Shown: positions 10,696 through 23,004 of the stretch, one piece after another
Numbering within the stretch: the first letter of the stretch is position 1
Layout of the letters: the number at the start of each line of letters is the position of its first letter
Assembly (NCBI GenBank): GCA_022432975.1
Contig: CM039514.1
Coordinates: 10,399,519-10,463,518 of the forward strand
DNA length: 64,000 nt
From: Begonia masoniana
Lineage: Eukaryota > Streptophyta > Magnoliopsida > Cucurbitales > Begoniaceae
Reading direction: 5' to 3'
Translations under genes and position numbers: made by a program
Notes under the pieces: generated by a model
Told to the model about the DNA's origin: nothing
The model's database searches: none
Seen by the model: only the letters and a program-made list of their open reading frames with translations

Positions 10696-13600
10696 TGTAA
10701 CGCCCCCGAACCCGCCCCGGCTCGGTGCGTTACTTTGCTAAGTTATCTCGCATTTAAAACGACGTTTAAACTAATTTTCGATAAATTTTCGACTCGATTT
10801 ATGGGTTTTTCGAACCCTCAAAAAATGTTGGTAAATGTGCATAAAATACGTTTAAAATACGTCGGAAAAGGTCGGGAAAAAAATAGTAGAAATAGGAAAT
10901 TAAAAAAAATTCTCAAAAATTAAATGCTTGGCGCGGGCTGCGCGCGCATTGTGCGCCTCGTGGCCGATCGATCGGCGCCCAGCGCCCGATCGATCGGGCC
11001 TCCTCGGGTCATTTCGGCCAAAAACGCCCACTTTTCGACCTTTTTCTAGTTTTCTTCAATTTTCTTCAAGCCAAACACCTCCAAATCACCTGAAAATTTA
11101 ACCACACATTCCCGACACTCCCGACTCCGTGTCCCGTAAAAATCACGGAAAACTGACTTCAAACGGTTAATAAAAAAATAGAAAAAGTAAACCCGACGTT
11201 GTTTATTTTAAAACCAAAACGAGCGGCATAACGCCTATAATTTTCCAAACCCAAAAACCTGTAAATATATATATAAAACATCTAACCCAAGTTCACAATT
11301 GTGCCAAAACCATAAATATTTACAACAAATCAAATTTAACAAAACTACCACAAAATATCAAACCCCAAATACAAACCACACATCTCGAGAACTAGGTCGA
11401 AGCGCCCCGACAATTGCCTGCACTGGCGTGCCCCGTGGATCTCCGACTGCTCCTAGTCCTGATCCTCGCACTCAACCTCACCTGTATATACCTCGTCACC
11501 TACACCACAAAACACAAAACGTAAGCCTAATGCTTAGCAAGTAGAGAATAATGAATGCAATAACACACAATGCAATCAATCCTATCACATGCAGTTTCTA
11601 ACGCTCAGTTGGGCTAATAAAGTTTGCCTGCATCGACCGCGATGCTTTAAAAGATGCCTGCATCATCATGGTGCCTTAAAGTTTGCCCGCATCCATAGGA
11701 TGCCTTAAGATTTTCCTGCATCGTTAGATGCCTTATTTGCCTGCACCCATAAGATGCCTTAAAGTTTGCCCACATTCATATGATGCCTTAAGATTTGCCT
11801 ACATCGTTAGATGCCTTATTTGTCTGCACCCATAAGATGCCTTAAAGTTTGCCCGCATCCATATGATGCCTTAAGATTTGCCTACATCGTTAGATGCTTT
11901 ATTTGCCGGCACCCATAGGATGCCTTAAAGTTTGCCCGCATCCATAGGATGCCTTAAGATTTGCCTGCATCGTTAGATGCCTTATTTGCCTGCACCCATA
12001 GGATGCCTTAAAGTTTGCCCGCATCCATAGGATGCCTTAAAGTTTGCCCGCATCCATAGGATGCCTTAAAGTTTGCCCGCATCCATAGGATGCCTTAAAG
12101 TTTGCCCGCATCCATAGGATGCCTTAAGATTTGCCTACATCGTTAGATGCCTTATTTGCCTGCACCCATAGGATGCCTTAAAGTTTGCCCGCATCCATAG
12201 GATGCCTTAAGATTTGCCTACATCGTTAGATGCCTTATTTGCCTGCACCCATAGGATGCCTTAAAGTTTGCCCGCATCCATAGGATGCCTTAAGATTTGC
12301 CTACATCGTTAGATGCCTTATTTGCCTGCACCCATAGGATGCCTTAAAGTTTGCCCGCATCCATAGGATGCCTTAAAGTTTGCCCGCATCCATAGGATGC
12401 CTTAAAGTTTGCCCGCATCCATAGGATGCCTTAAAGTTTGCCCGCATCCATAGGATGCCTTAAAGTTTGCCCGCATCCATAGGATGCCTTAAAGTTTGCC
12501 CGCATCCATAGGATGCCTTAAAGTTTGCCCGCATCCATAGGATGCCTTAAAGTTTGCCCGCATCCATAGGATGCCTTAAAGTTTGCCCGCATCCATAGGA
12601 TGCCTTAAAGTTTGCCCGCATCCATAGGATGCCTTAAAGTTTGCCCGCATCCATAGGATGCCTTAAAGTTTGCCCGCATCCATAGGATGCCTTAAAGTTT
12701 GCCCGCATCCATAGGATGCCTTAAAGTTTGCCCGCATCCATAGGATGCCTTAAAGTTTGCCCGCATCCATAGGATGCCTTAAAGTTTGCCCGCATCCATA
12801 GGATGCCTTAAAGTTTGCCCGCATCCATAGGATGCCTTAAAGTTTGCCCGCATCCATAGGATGCCTTAAAGTTTGCCCGCATCCATAGGATGCCTTAAAG
12901 TTTGCCCGCATCCATAGGATGCCTTAAAGTTTGCCCGCATCCATAGGATGCCTTAAAGTTTGCCCGCATCCATAGGATGCCTTAAAGTTTGCCCGCATCC
13001 ATAGGATGCCTTAAAGTTTGCCCGCATCCATAGGATGCCTTAAAGTTTGCCCGCATCCATAGGATGCCTTAAAGTTTGCCCGCATCCATAGGATGCCTTA
13101 AAGTTTGCCCGCATCCATAGGATGCCTTAAGATTTGCCTACATCGTTAGATGCCTTATTTGCCTGCACCCATAGGATGCCTTAAAGTTTGCCCGCATCCA
13201 TAGGATGCCTTAAAGTTTGCCCGCATCCATAGGATGCCTTAAAGTTTGCCCGCATCCATAGGATGCCTTAAAGTTTGCCCGCATCCATAGGATGCCTTAA
13301 AGTTTGCCCGCATCCATAGGATGCCTTAAAGTTTGCCCGCATCCATAGGATGCCTTAAAGTTTGCCCGCATCCATAGGATGCCTTAAAGTTTGCCCGCAT
13401 CCATAGGATGCCTTAAAGTTTGCCCGCATCCATAGGATGCCTTAAAGTTTGCCCGCATCCATAGGATGCCTTAAAGTTTGCCCGCATCCATAGGATGCCT
13501 TAAAGTTTGCCCGCATCCATAGGATGCCTTAAAGTTTGCCCGCATCCATAGGATGCCTTAAAGTTTGCCCGCATCCATAGGATGCCTTAAAGTTTGCCCG

Positions 13601-15826
13601 CATCCATAGGATGCCTTAAAGTTTGCCCGCATCCATAGGATGCCTTAAAGTTTGCCCGCATCCATAGGATGCCTTAAAGTTTGCCCGCATCCATAGGATG
13701 CCTTAAGATTTGCCTGCATCGTTAGATGCCTTATTTGCCTGCACCCATAGGATGCCTTAAAGTTTGCCCGCATCCATAGGATGCCTTAAAGTTTGCCCGC
13801 ATCCATAGGATGCCTTAAAGTTTGCCCGCATCCATAGGATGCCTTAAAGTTTGCCCGCATCCATAGGATGCCTTAAAGTTTGCCCGCATCCATAGGATGC
13901 CTTAAAGTTTGCCCGCATCCATAGGATGCCTTAAAGTTTGCCCGCATCCATAGGATGCCTTAAGATTTGCCTACATCGTTAGATGCCTTATTTGCCTGCA
14001 CCCATAGGATGCCTTAAAGTTTGCCCGCATCCATAGGATGCCTTAAAGTTTGCCCGCATCCATAGGATGCCTTAAGATTTGCCTACATCGTTAGATGCCT
14101 TATTTGCCTGCACCCATAGGATGCCTTAAAGTTTGCCCGCATCCATAGGATGCCTTAAAGTTTGCCCGCATCCATAGGATGCCTTAAAGTTTGCCCGCAT
14201 CCATAGGATGCCTTAAAGTTTGCCCGCATCCATAGGATGCCTTAAAGTTTGCCCGCATCCATAGGATGCCTTAAAGTTTGCCCGCATCCATAGGATGCCT
14301 TAAAGTTTGCCCGCATCCATAGGATGCCTTAAAGTTTGCCCGCATCCATAGGATGCCTTAAAGTTTGCCCGCATCCATACATCCATATGATGCCTTAAGA
14401 TTTGCCTACATCGTTAGATGCTTTATTTGCCGGCACCCATAGGATGCCTTAAAGTTTGCCCGCATCCATAGGATGCCTTAAGATTTGCCTGCATCGTTAG
14501 ATGCCTTATTTGCCTGCACCCATAGGATGCCTTAAAATTTTGCCCGCATCTAAAGGATGACTTATTCTTTATCTAACTACCGTTCACCCTCACAATGCCA
14601 AACAATGTCACTATTCGTAACTAGCGTGCTATAAACCATGATGCATGCTTCAAAGATATGCAACACAACACAACAACTCAACACAACATGAAGCAAAACA
14701 AATAACCATTAGACCCTACCGTTCCATGGTGCAGGCCCGAAGGCGAAAGGATAGCAACCACTACTTACCTGACTGCTCCGCTTTCAATTGCTTACTTCGC
14801 CAAATCACTTCGCTAGATCGAGGACCTAAAATACAGAAAATTCAACTTAAATAAGCCACTAAGAAACTCTAAAGGTTTTCTAACTAAACTAAACAACACT
14901 TAAAACAAATTCACCCTCAAAGCCCTAAAACCCGATTTTTACTACAAATTTTAACGTCCAACTTCAAACGGCTATAACTTTCTCATTTTTCAACGGATTT
15001 CGACGTGCCACCCCAATCTGTAAACCTCTACACGTCTACTATCCATTGAAATCATCAAATTAACCAACCAAACTCAATGGCCAATCCGAAATTCCCAAAA
15101 TAGAACCGGTCCTCATAGTTTCAAAAACCGGTTTTTCCATAACTCACACCCAATCTCAAATCTATCCCTAAATACTACCTAAACTAATCCATTCAACAAC
15201 TAAAACATGAATTTTGGAAATAAAAATAACATTTGAAACAAAAAATTCGGACCTCATGGTTAGGGTTTTCCAAACCCTAACCAAACTCTTACAAAACATC
15301 ACAAAACCTCCAAACTATCACCTTATTGTATAAAATTAAAAACCCACTTAATTTCTTACCTTAAAACCCTTAAAAACCTTGAAGAATCGGAGGTGAGAAT
15401 GCCACTAATGGCTGCCTTTGGCGTGGAGAAGAAGAAGAGAAGAAAAGTGGCTTTTTTCCATTTCACACATAACCCCTTTCATTTTATAAACTTTTCAAAC
15501 TTTTCCTTTTAATCTTTTTGCCACCAAAATTCCTAATTTATAAATTCCACCACACCCCTTTTTGTCCTCTTATTCCAACGTGAACTCCCTCTCATTCATA
15601 CACTTATTATTCATTTATCATATTAAGTCAAAGCATAAACTCCAAATATACTACATCACCACATACATTATTTTCTAGCTTCCAACTCTATAGTTTTCTC
15701 TCCCAACTTCACTCCCTATCTCTCCCTATCTCAATAGCTTAGATCAACATTAGGACTAGATTTAAATTTCCACAACATACCCCAACTAGCCTACGTATGT
15801 TATAAAAAAATTTTCTGGGTGTTACA
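10696..15826 (-). repeat. Giant solo LTR (5.1 kb) related to the Gypsy-A family
   Basis: It runs from TGTAACGCCCCCGAACCC to GGGTGTTACA with a GTTTA duplication at 10691-10695 and 15827-15831. No pol or gag remains, as expected of a solo LTR formed by recombination between LTRs. It shares landmarks with the Gypsy-A LTRs: CCTACACCACAAAAC then AAGCCTAATGCTTAGCAAGTA (11499-11545), GCAGGCCCGAAGG (14731-14743), and splice-like sites at 14767 and 14826 read on the minus strand. Nearly 3 kb of its length is a 29-bp satellite. Relatives in this window are 2.1-2.3 kb. Confidence 0.88.
11618..14566. repeat. 29-bp satellite array with an interspersed variant unit
   Basis: The main unit is TTAAAGTTTGCCCGCATCC followed by ATAGGATGCC. 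A variant, with GATTTGCCTACATCGTTAGATGCC and TTATTTGCCTGCACCC, occurs in scattered blocks. There are roughly 100 units. Central blocks are near identical, while the left edge (11618-11900) is more divergent. Each unit has a dyad: GCATCC-ATA-GGATGC or GCATC-GTTA-GATGC. Confidence 0.95.
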
Positions 15827-16450
15827 GTTTATATAGATTTAATTTTACGAAGTTGTAATCATTCAATTTATATGACTTCTAAAATAGAGCGTCATTGAGG
15901 TTTTATTAATTTTCCTCTATCTATAAATTGAATAGACGAATAAAGTGAACCACAAACAATTCGAAGGAATCTTAGTTGTTATATAATTTTTGCTGTTCGA
16001 ACGAATGCTCTAGTAATCTGTAATTTTAGTAGTTGAATTTACGTAACAAATAATTCGACCTTGACCAATATTCCCAACATTAATTCCAACTCATTTTAAT
16101 TTAATATCTTATTTTTATATTTCCTGTCTTTTATTTTCTCTCTAGTTAGTTTTACGTAATATAATTTAATTAGAATTATACTCGTAAGTTCAATTTGTAT
16201 ACACCATAACTCCATAAATTTCTTCATTGGTTTCTTGATGATTTGTCTTCTGCAGAAGTATATTAGTAAACACATAAAGGTGAAGGGCTTAAATCTCCAT
16301 AGACCACTCCCTAGCTCTGATACGCTAAAGTTATCACAGCCCTCCAAGAAGCTTTATGCAGTAAGAGAAAGAAGAAACAAATTATTTTTAAAAAATTTCT
16401 GATAATGCTCATATGCTCTAGAGAGTTTATCCTCATCCTTATTAACTATT
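15827..16450. other. Intergenic DNA with a possible old element remnant
   Basis: Mostly AT-rich. On the minus strand CGTATCAGAGCTAGGGAG near 16305-16325 resembles a primer-binding site, but no LTR could be defined beside it. Confidence 0.4.
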
Positions 16451-16682
16451 TATTAGAGTGTAGTGATCCAAATTCTAGTTATGTCAAATCAAGTTCGTAG
16501 ATCAATATTAAGATTTTATATTTTCTTTATATATTGATGCTTTAGTAATTATACATTAATTTTATTTTAGTGAATTTCTTTTTTTCTCGTAGTTTTTCCC
16601 GTATAAGATTTTCTACGTAAATTTTATTGTCCATGTTTTTTTCTGCATTTTTTTTTCGATTATTGTTGTTCGATTCTCAACA
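16451..16682 (+). repeat. 5' LTR of Copia-A
   Basis: TATTAGAGTGTAGTGATCC at the start aligns with TGTTAGAGTTCCAAGTGACCC of the right LTR; the first dinucleotide has changed from TG to TA. It ends in CTCAACA next to the primer site at 16683-16701. Confidence 0.75.
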
Positions 16683-16859
16683 ATTGGTATCAGAACTTTG
16701 GTTTCGAGAATTCAAAGTAAGATTGAGAGTTTCGTACTTGGATAGAACGAATTTGGGGTTTGCAATTTTGGAAATTAAAATTGCAATTTTTGTGGAAAAT
16801 CAAATAAAAAAAGAAATTTTCTTTTTTGTGTTGTTGTACTCGCCGACAAGAACAACGAA

Positions 16860-17244
16860 TTGTTGATGTTTATGGTGTTTTGTTATTAAATGAAAAGATT
16901 AAACAAATTGTTGTTGTATCGGAGTCTCGAGAAGAGGAACTCGTTGTTCGGGGTAGAATAAGAGAGTCAAACAACAAGGACAATAATGATGTTCAGAGTT
17001 CGAAGGACAGATCAAATTCAATGAACCGGAATAGAACTTGTTACTTCTATGAGAAGAAGGGTCACATTAAATGTGAGTGCCGGAAATTGCAGAATGTTGA
17101 GAGAGCTACGGAGAAGAGAAGACAATTGATGACGTCCGGTGAAGTTGTTGTCATTGAAGAAGAAGATTATAGTGAGTGAAATCTTCTTGTTGTGTGAGAG
17201 GGAAACTCAAAGTCAAACAAGAATTGGATTCTAGATACAGCTTA
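16860..17244 (+). pseudogene. Copia-A gag C-terminus and start of protease
   Basis: An open stretch to 17179 reads IVVVSESREEELVVRG and CYFYEKKGHIKCEC, a CCHC zinc knuckle whose second cysteine has become tyrosine. After stops it reads NWILDTA (17222-17244), the protease DTG/DSG-type site with alanine in the third place. Copia-B is inserted there; the frame resumes at 35087 with CSFYMSYNQN. The N-terminal part of gag is missing, so the internal region is deleted. Confidence 0.8.
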
Positions 17245-18466
17245 TGTTAACTTATAATGTTTTAAGATTAATATATTTTGATGATAAATATTTTAATTAA
17301 GATTGTTTTATATTCAAGTTATCTTTGATTAATGATTATGGTTATAATTGTGATGATAAGTAAAGTGAATTATATTATCCTTACTTTCATTGAAAATACC
17401 CTTGAAAAAGGATATTTAATCGTACTAACATGTGTGTTCAAGAATATTAAGACAACAATAAATTTTTAGAACTTTGAGGTAAAAGAATGCGAAAAACGCT
17501 TTAAAGTGTCTACCGAATAATCATAGTGTCGACTGCTAGGCCACTTTACAAAATTCCAGAGAACTCCAAATTGTTGACTGAACAATCATAGTGTCAACCG
17601 CTAGGCCACTTTACGGGATTCCAGAGAACTCCAGATTGTCGACTGAACAATGATAATGTCGACCGCACGACCAAATGCAGAATTCCAAAGAACTTACAAT
17701 TGTCGACCGAACAATGATAGTGTCGACCCCATGACCAAATCCAGAAATTCCAGAGAACTTAAAAGTATCGAGCGAACAATGGTAGTTTAGACCGTATGAC
17801 CAAATACAGAAATTCCAAAAAACTTCAAAGTGTCGACTATGAAGCCAAAGAGTTGACTGAGTTGTTGAACGGAATTAAATTTTACACATATCGGTCTACA
17901 AGTGTTGAAAAGACGAAGCATGTGTCAACCGGAGCACTCTTTATTTTGATGATGTCTATATATACAGAAGAGGAGCCTCATCCAAAAGCAAAGAACTTGA
18001 GAGCTGCCAATTAACTTGCGAATTCAAATATCCATTTTAGCTTACACCTCTCTTAGTCCATCAATTTGAGATTGTTTCCATTGAGGGTGTGTGAGATTTG
18101 TGTCCATTGTTGTTCGAACTATATTGTACCTTGTAAATGAGTGAAGGATAATGCACTGATAAATAGTCTTTCAAGACTTTTGATTAACGCCTAAAAGATC
18201 AATCTAGTACACTCAAGAAGTTGAGATTAAGAATAATCTTCAAGGAGGTGCCCTGAAACGTGAACGTAACAAAGGTTGGACGAATCGCATTAACAATTTA
18301 GTTGTATCTCTCTCTCCTTAACTCTTTGATTGTCATTCCTCATAAGCTAGCATTTAGATAAATTGATCATATTGTTTAAGAAAATCATTATAATTAAACT
18401 TGCACAAATTTTATAGCTAATCACAAAATGGGTTTAATAACCCATTGTATTATTTTCGATACTACA
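17245..18466 (+). repeat. 5' LTR of Copia-B
   Basis: It starts TGTTAACTTATAATG and ends GATACTACA. It contains a degenerate tandem array (about 17490-17860) with repeated GTGTCGACCG and CCAGAGAACT motifs. The right LTR (940 bp) is shorter because it has fewer array units and a deletion near its end. Confidence 0.88.
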
Positions 18467-18535
18467 ATTGGTATCAAAACAAGGTCATAACTTTTTTTGT
18501 GATTGAAATTTTCATATTGTGCATTAATTTTCGTC

Positions 18536-18898
18536 ATGGCTTTTAATTCAAATAATATGCACGTTGAAGGGTAATCTATCACTAGGCCTTTTTTCTTCGA
18601 TGGTAATGATTATGTTTATTGCAAAGCTAGGATGAAAATTTTTATTCAATATATGAACTATGATTTATGGATCATCATTGAAAATGGCCCTTTCATTCCT
18701 ATCAAGCATGAAAATAATTTAAATGTACCAAAGTCACCTCTTGAATTTGATGATAATGATAAAAGAAAATTAATTATGAATGCTAAAGCTTGAACACTCT
18801 ATATTGTACACTTAATAGAGATGAATTCAATACAGTGCAAGGATGCGATAATTCTTTTGAGATTTGGAGGTTGCTTGAGATCACACACGAGGGATAAT
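18536..18898 (+). pseudogene. Copia-B gag N-terminus
   Basis: ATG at 18536 opens MAFNSNNMHVEG, then a stop, then RPFFFDGNDYVYCKARMK and NYDLWIIIENGPF, the N-terminal gag domain of plant copia elements. Further stops follow. It ends at the Gypsy-A target duplication (CAAGT); the same protein continues at 27047 with QVKENKLSMFMHEYE. Confidence 0.85.
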
Positions 18899-18903
18899 CA
18901 AGT

Positions 18904-21046
18904 TGTAACGCCCCGAATTATCTGAACCCGGTTTGTTACTCATAAACTTGAAGATACTAAAAATCTTTGGACCAAATTTTTCGACTTAACTCAAAAGTCA
19001 AAATTTGACATAAACCAAAATCTTAAAAAAACGTTTAAAACTTGCAGCGGAAATCATTTGGAATGTAAGAAACAATCGGCCCAAAATGAAATAGAGGTTT
19101 TCTTTTTTTTAAAAAAAAAAAAAAAAGAAATCGTGAAATACGTAGAAAGTCGCAGAAGTCAAAAGCATCTGCCGATGGGTAAAGTCAACGGAAGAAGCAG
19201 AAACAGCAAATGAAAGGCTCCTACCGATGACGTGGACTAGAAGAGTTGGAAGCGAAAACATCTCTCGGTGGGCTGCATCTACCGATGACGTCAGCCGGAT
19301 AAATCAATTATCCAACATCAACCGATCGCTAAACGACAAGCATAATCCCCACTCATTCCGATAGTACAAAACTTACTTCTTCCGATAGAATTAGGCCTAC
19401 ATCATCCGATGGCTTTTCTGAAGACATCTTCCGATAGCCTTATTGAAACATCGTCCGATGACTTTACTGAAGACATCTTCCGATAACTTTATTGAAACAT
19501 CGTCCGATGACTTTACTGAAGACATCTTCCGATAACTTTATTGAAACATCGTCCGATGACTTTACTGAAGACATCTTCCGATAGACGACATAACTATAAC
19601 TCGACATCTACCGATAGACATCATCTACCGATAGAGAACAGAGCGACATACCCACAACTCCTTGCTATACAACACGACTCTAACTACAGAAAAGAATCTA
19701 CTTACATTACTGAAATCATTCAAATACCATTCTAACCAATGCATTACCCAAAACAATCCAGCAAGTGCCAACATCAAATCTCAGCGGAATACTATTATCA
19801 GAAAAGACAACTCAAAACATTTTCAAAACATTGAAACAACTACTGTCATGAGAACTCAACCTATTCAAATTGAAACATTGTCAACTGCACCTTCACTCCA
19901 ACAGACATCAGTTAAACCGCCTCATCAAGTACCAGATCCATGGCATGAGTATGCTCCCCCAACCAGTCTATCCCTCAATGAACTCAGAGGATTCACCTGC
20001 TGTCACTTCTTCACCTACATCACAAAACTCATCTATTAGCCTAATGCTAAGTAAGTAAAGCAGTAATGAAATGATATGCTGAAACATAAATTCCTAAACA
20101 TGCAATTTCTACCTTCTCATCTCAGTTGGATTCACATACGTTCATAAGCTGATCTGATCCCTCGGTTCCCTTGGGAAGTGGATCAATTTTCCCAATGTTA
20201 TACATCCTCTACTCGATTAAGGGGCGGATGAATTCCCTTAATAGCTGATCTAATCCCTCTGTTCCCTTGGGAGTGGGATCAATCCTCCCAATGTTATAAA
20301 TCCCTTCATAAGTTAAGGGGTGGATTAGTTACCTTAATAGTTTGTCTGTCACATTTAGTTCATACCTTATCGTTCTTACATGGAAATTCATTTTCGTAAT
20401 CTTTTAAAAACATGATGCATGACATACAAAACCATTCCCAAAATACATAACCCTACTGTTTTGTGATGTAGGCCCGAAGGCACATGCATACTTTAATTAC
20501 CTGGTCTTCTGGATGGTTTGGTTGAAATCTCCTCCGGGAATTAGCTCGAACCTAAATCCATAAACCAATCATTAATTAAACCTTCACTAAACTTCATCCT
20601 ATTCAACCAGAGACCTAAGGAAACTAATTGAGAACTCTGGTCATAATGCATTCCCGATACTGCACTAAACTGAAACTGACACTCATCTATAGCATCCTCG
20701 AAACCCTCGCATTGGACTCCCTCGGCTATCTAACTGCTAAAATATAAGAAATGGGGAAAAACTTACTTAGATAGAAGAAGAGTCTGGTGGAAGATTCGTC
20801 GAGAGCTCCGCTGAGCTTGAGCTGGACACCGAAAAGGAATAAATGATGAAACAGTGGCGGCTACAGTGAATAAATCTCTAAACCCCTTCCCTTAAATAGG
20901 TCATCTACTTTTAAATTATTAAATTTACATAAATGCCCTCGCTTAGTCACTCATTAACCTAACCAATAACTCTCCCAATTCTTCCATGAAATTGCACATC
21001 ATTAATTGATAAGTTAAATTCGGTTTAATTGAAACCGGGTGCTACA
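18904..21046 (-). repeat. 3' LTR of Gypsy-A
   Basis: TGTAACGCCCCGAATTATC to ACCGGGTGCTACA on the plus strand. Positions 19370-19640 hold a short array of CATC-N4-GAT(G/A) motifs with a 49-bp period, near a TGACGTCA box (about 19285). On the minus strand there is a TATA-like CTATTTAAG (20892-20900). A splice-like mini-exon spans 20501-20551. Inverted-repeat arms are at 20014-20028 and 20458-20472. Confidence 0.92.
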
Positions 21047-22990
21047 ATCTACCCTCCTTAAAAGAATTTTGTCCTCAAAATTCAGTACCTGAATAATTCT
21101 GGATGTTGGTCCAACATGTCTTGCTGGCGCTCCCAAGTGGTCTCCTCTCTACCCTTGCCTAACAATCTCTTGCATGTACAATTCAGCAAGCTGATCCATC
21201 GAGTAAGTCATCTTAATTGGCAGAAAATGAGCAGATTTGGTTAAACGGTCAACTATAACCCAAATTGCATCATGTCCCCTTGTTGTTCTAGGTAATCCTA
21301 TAACGAAATCCATCGTTATTTGTTCCCATTTCCATTCGGGAACTGGTAAGGGTTGTAACATTCCAGCAGGCCTCTGATGTTCAGCTTTGACTTGCTGGCA
21401 GATCAGACAGGACTCCACATACTCCACCACACTTCTTTTCATACCTGGCCACCAATAATGTTGCTTGAGATCTCTGTACATTTTCGTACTCCCGGGATGA
21501 ACAGAGAGTCTAGAAGAATGTGCCTCAAATAGGATTTCCTTCCTAAGTTCAGTATTAGTCGGGACGAACCATCTGTTCCGAAACTTGAGAATTCCATCAA
21601 CTGAGCAGTTGAAATCCGACTTGTCAGTAAAATCCATGCACAACTTATACTTATTGCATTCAGTGTCATTCATTTGAACTTCCTTTATTTTCTCCAAAAT
21701 GGTAGGCCTTAAAGATATGGCCAAAAGCATAGTCGTCACACTAGACACAGCTTCCAGGTTAAATCTTTGGAATTCTGTCTCTAAAGCTATCGGTATGTCT
21801 AGAGTCAATGCAGAGACTGAAGGGGTCACTCTACTCAAAACATCAGCCACTACATTCGCCTTGCCAAGGTGGTATTTAATCTCAAAATCATAATCTTTGA
21901 CAAACTCTAACCATCTACGTTGCCTCATATTCAGTTCCTTTTGCGTGAAAATGTATTTTAGACTTTTGTGATCCGAAAATATCTCACAAGTTTGTCCATA
22001 CAGATAGTGCCTGCAAATCTTTAATGCGAAGACCACAACAGCTAATTCTAAATCATGTGTAGGGTAATTCTTTTCATGTACTTTTAACTGCCTAGAAGCA
22101 TAAGCTATAACCTTTCCATCTTGCATCAACACACAACCTAGTCCAATTTTGGAAGCATCACAATAAATACTAAATTTACCATCTTCAACTAGAAGGGTTA
22201 AGATTGGGGCATTGGTCAGTTTCTGTTTCAAGGTCTGAAAGCTACGTTCACATTCTTCAGTCCACATATACTTCACATTCTTCCTTGTTAACCTAGTAAG
22301 GGGTGTAACAATCTTTGAAAATCCTTCAATGAACTTCCTGTAATATCCTGCTAACCCAAGAAAACTCCTAATATCAGTAGCATTCTCCGGTTTGGGGCCA
22401 TTCCTTAACTGCTTGGACCTTAGTTGGATCAACGGATATTCCATCTCCGGAGATCACATGACCAAGAAAGTGAACTTGGTCCAACCAAAATTCACACTTG
22501 GAAAACTTGGCGTAAAGTTGGTGCTGTTTTAACACTTTCAACACTAAGGTCAGGTGTCTAGCATGCTCGTCCTTGGAACGAGAATAAATTAAAATATCAT
22601 CAATGAACACTATGACAAATTTATCTAAGTATTCATGAAACACTCTATTCATAAGATCCATGAAGGCTGCTGGCGCATTAGTTAATCAAAAGGACATAAC
22701 CAAAAACTCATAATGCCCATACCTTGTGCGAAAAGCTGTTTTAGGAATATCCTCTGATTTGACTTTCAACTGATAATAACCGGATCTAAGGTCAATCTTA
22801 GAGAAAACTCTTGCACCCTTAAGCTGATCAAATAAGTCATCAATCCTCGGCAAAATGGTACTTATTCTTGACAGTTAACTTATTTAATTCTCTATAATCA
22901 ATGCACATACGCATTGATCCATCTTTCTTTTTAACAAAAAGGACAGGTGCACCCCACGGTGAAAAGCTAGAGCGTATGAACCATTTCTCC
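21047..22990 (-). pseudogene. Gypsy-A reverse transcriptase, RNase H and truncated integrase
   Basis: From about 22990 downwards: [19 protein letters not shown], then [13 protein letters not shown], the catalytic [12 protein letters not shown] near 22580-22610, the RNase H block ([27 protein letters not shown]), then the integrase zinc region ([31 protein letters not shown]) and [10 protein letters not shown]. Frameshifts lie near 22850 and at 22392-22400, where a run of four C replaces three. A stop interrupts [11 protein letters not shown] near 22685. Integrase is cut at EIVR (about 21155) and joined to its last residues (EETTWERQQDMLDQHPELF, in another frame), losing two of the three catalytic acids. 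Confidence 0.93.
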
Positions 22991-23004
22991 AATAAATCCT
23001 CTAA

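Noticed and set aside
11618..14566. CRISPR-like array
   Set aside because: Units are contiguous tandem repeats with no unique spacers, inside a plant LTR.
16096..16347. Minus-strand ORF and primer-site-like sequence
   Set aside because: No LTR, domain or target duplication could be tied to it.
19541..20058. ORFs repeated at 25542-26058
   Set aside because: They are within the two LTRs of Gypsy-A, antisense to the element, with no domain.
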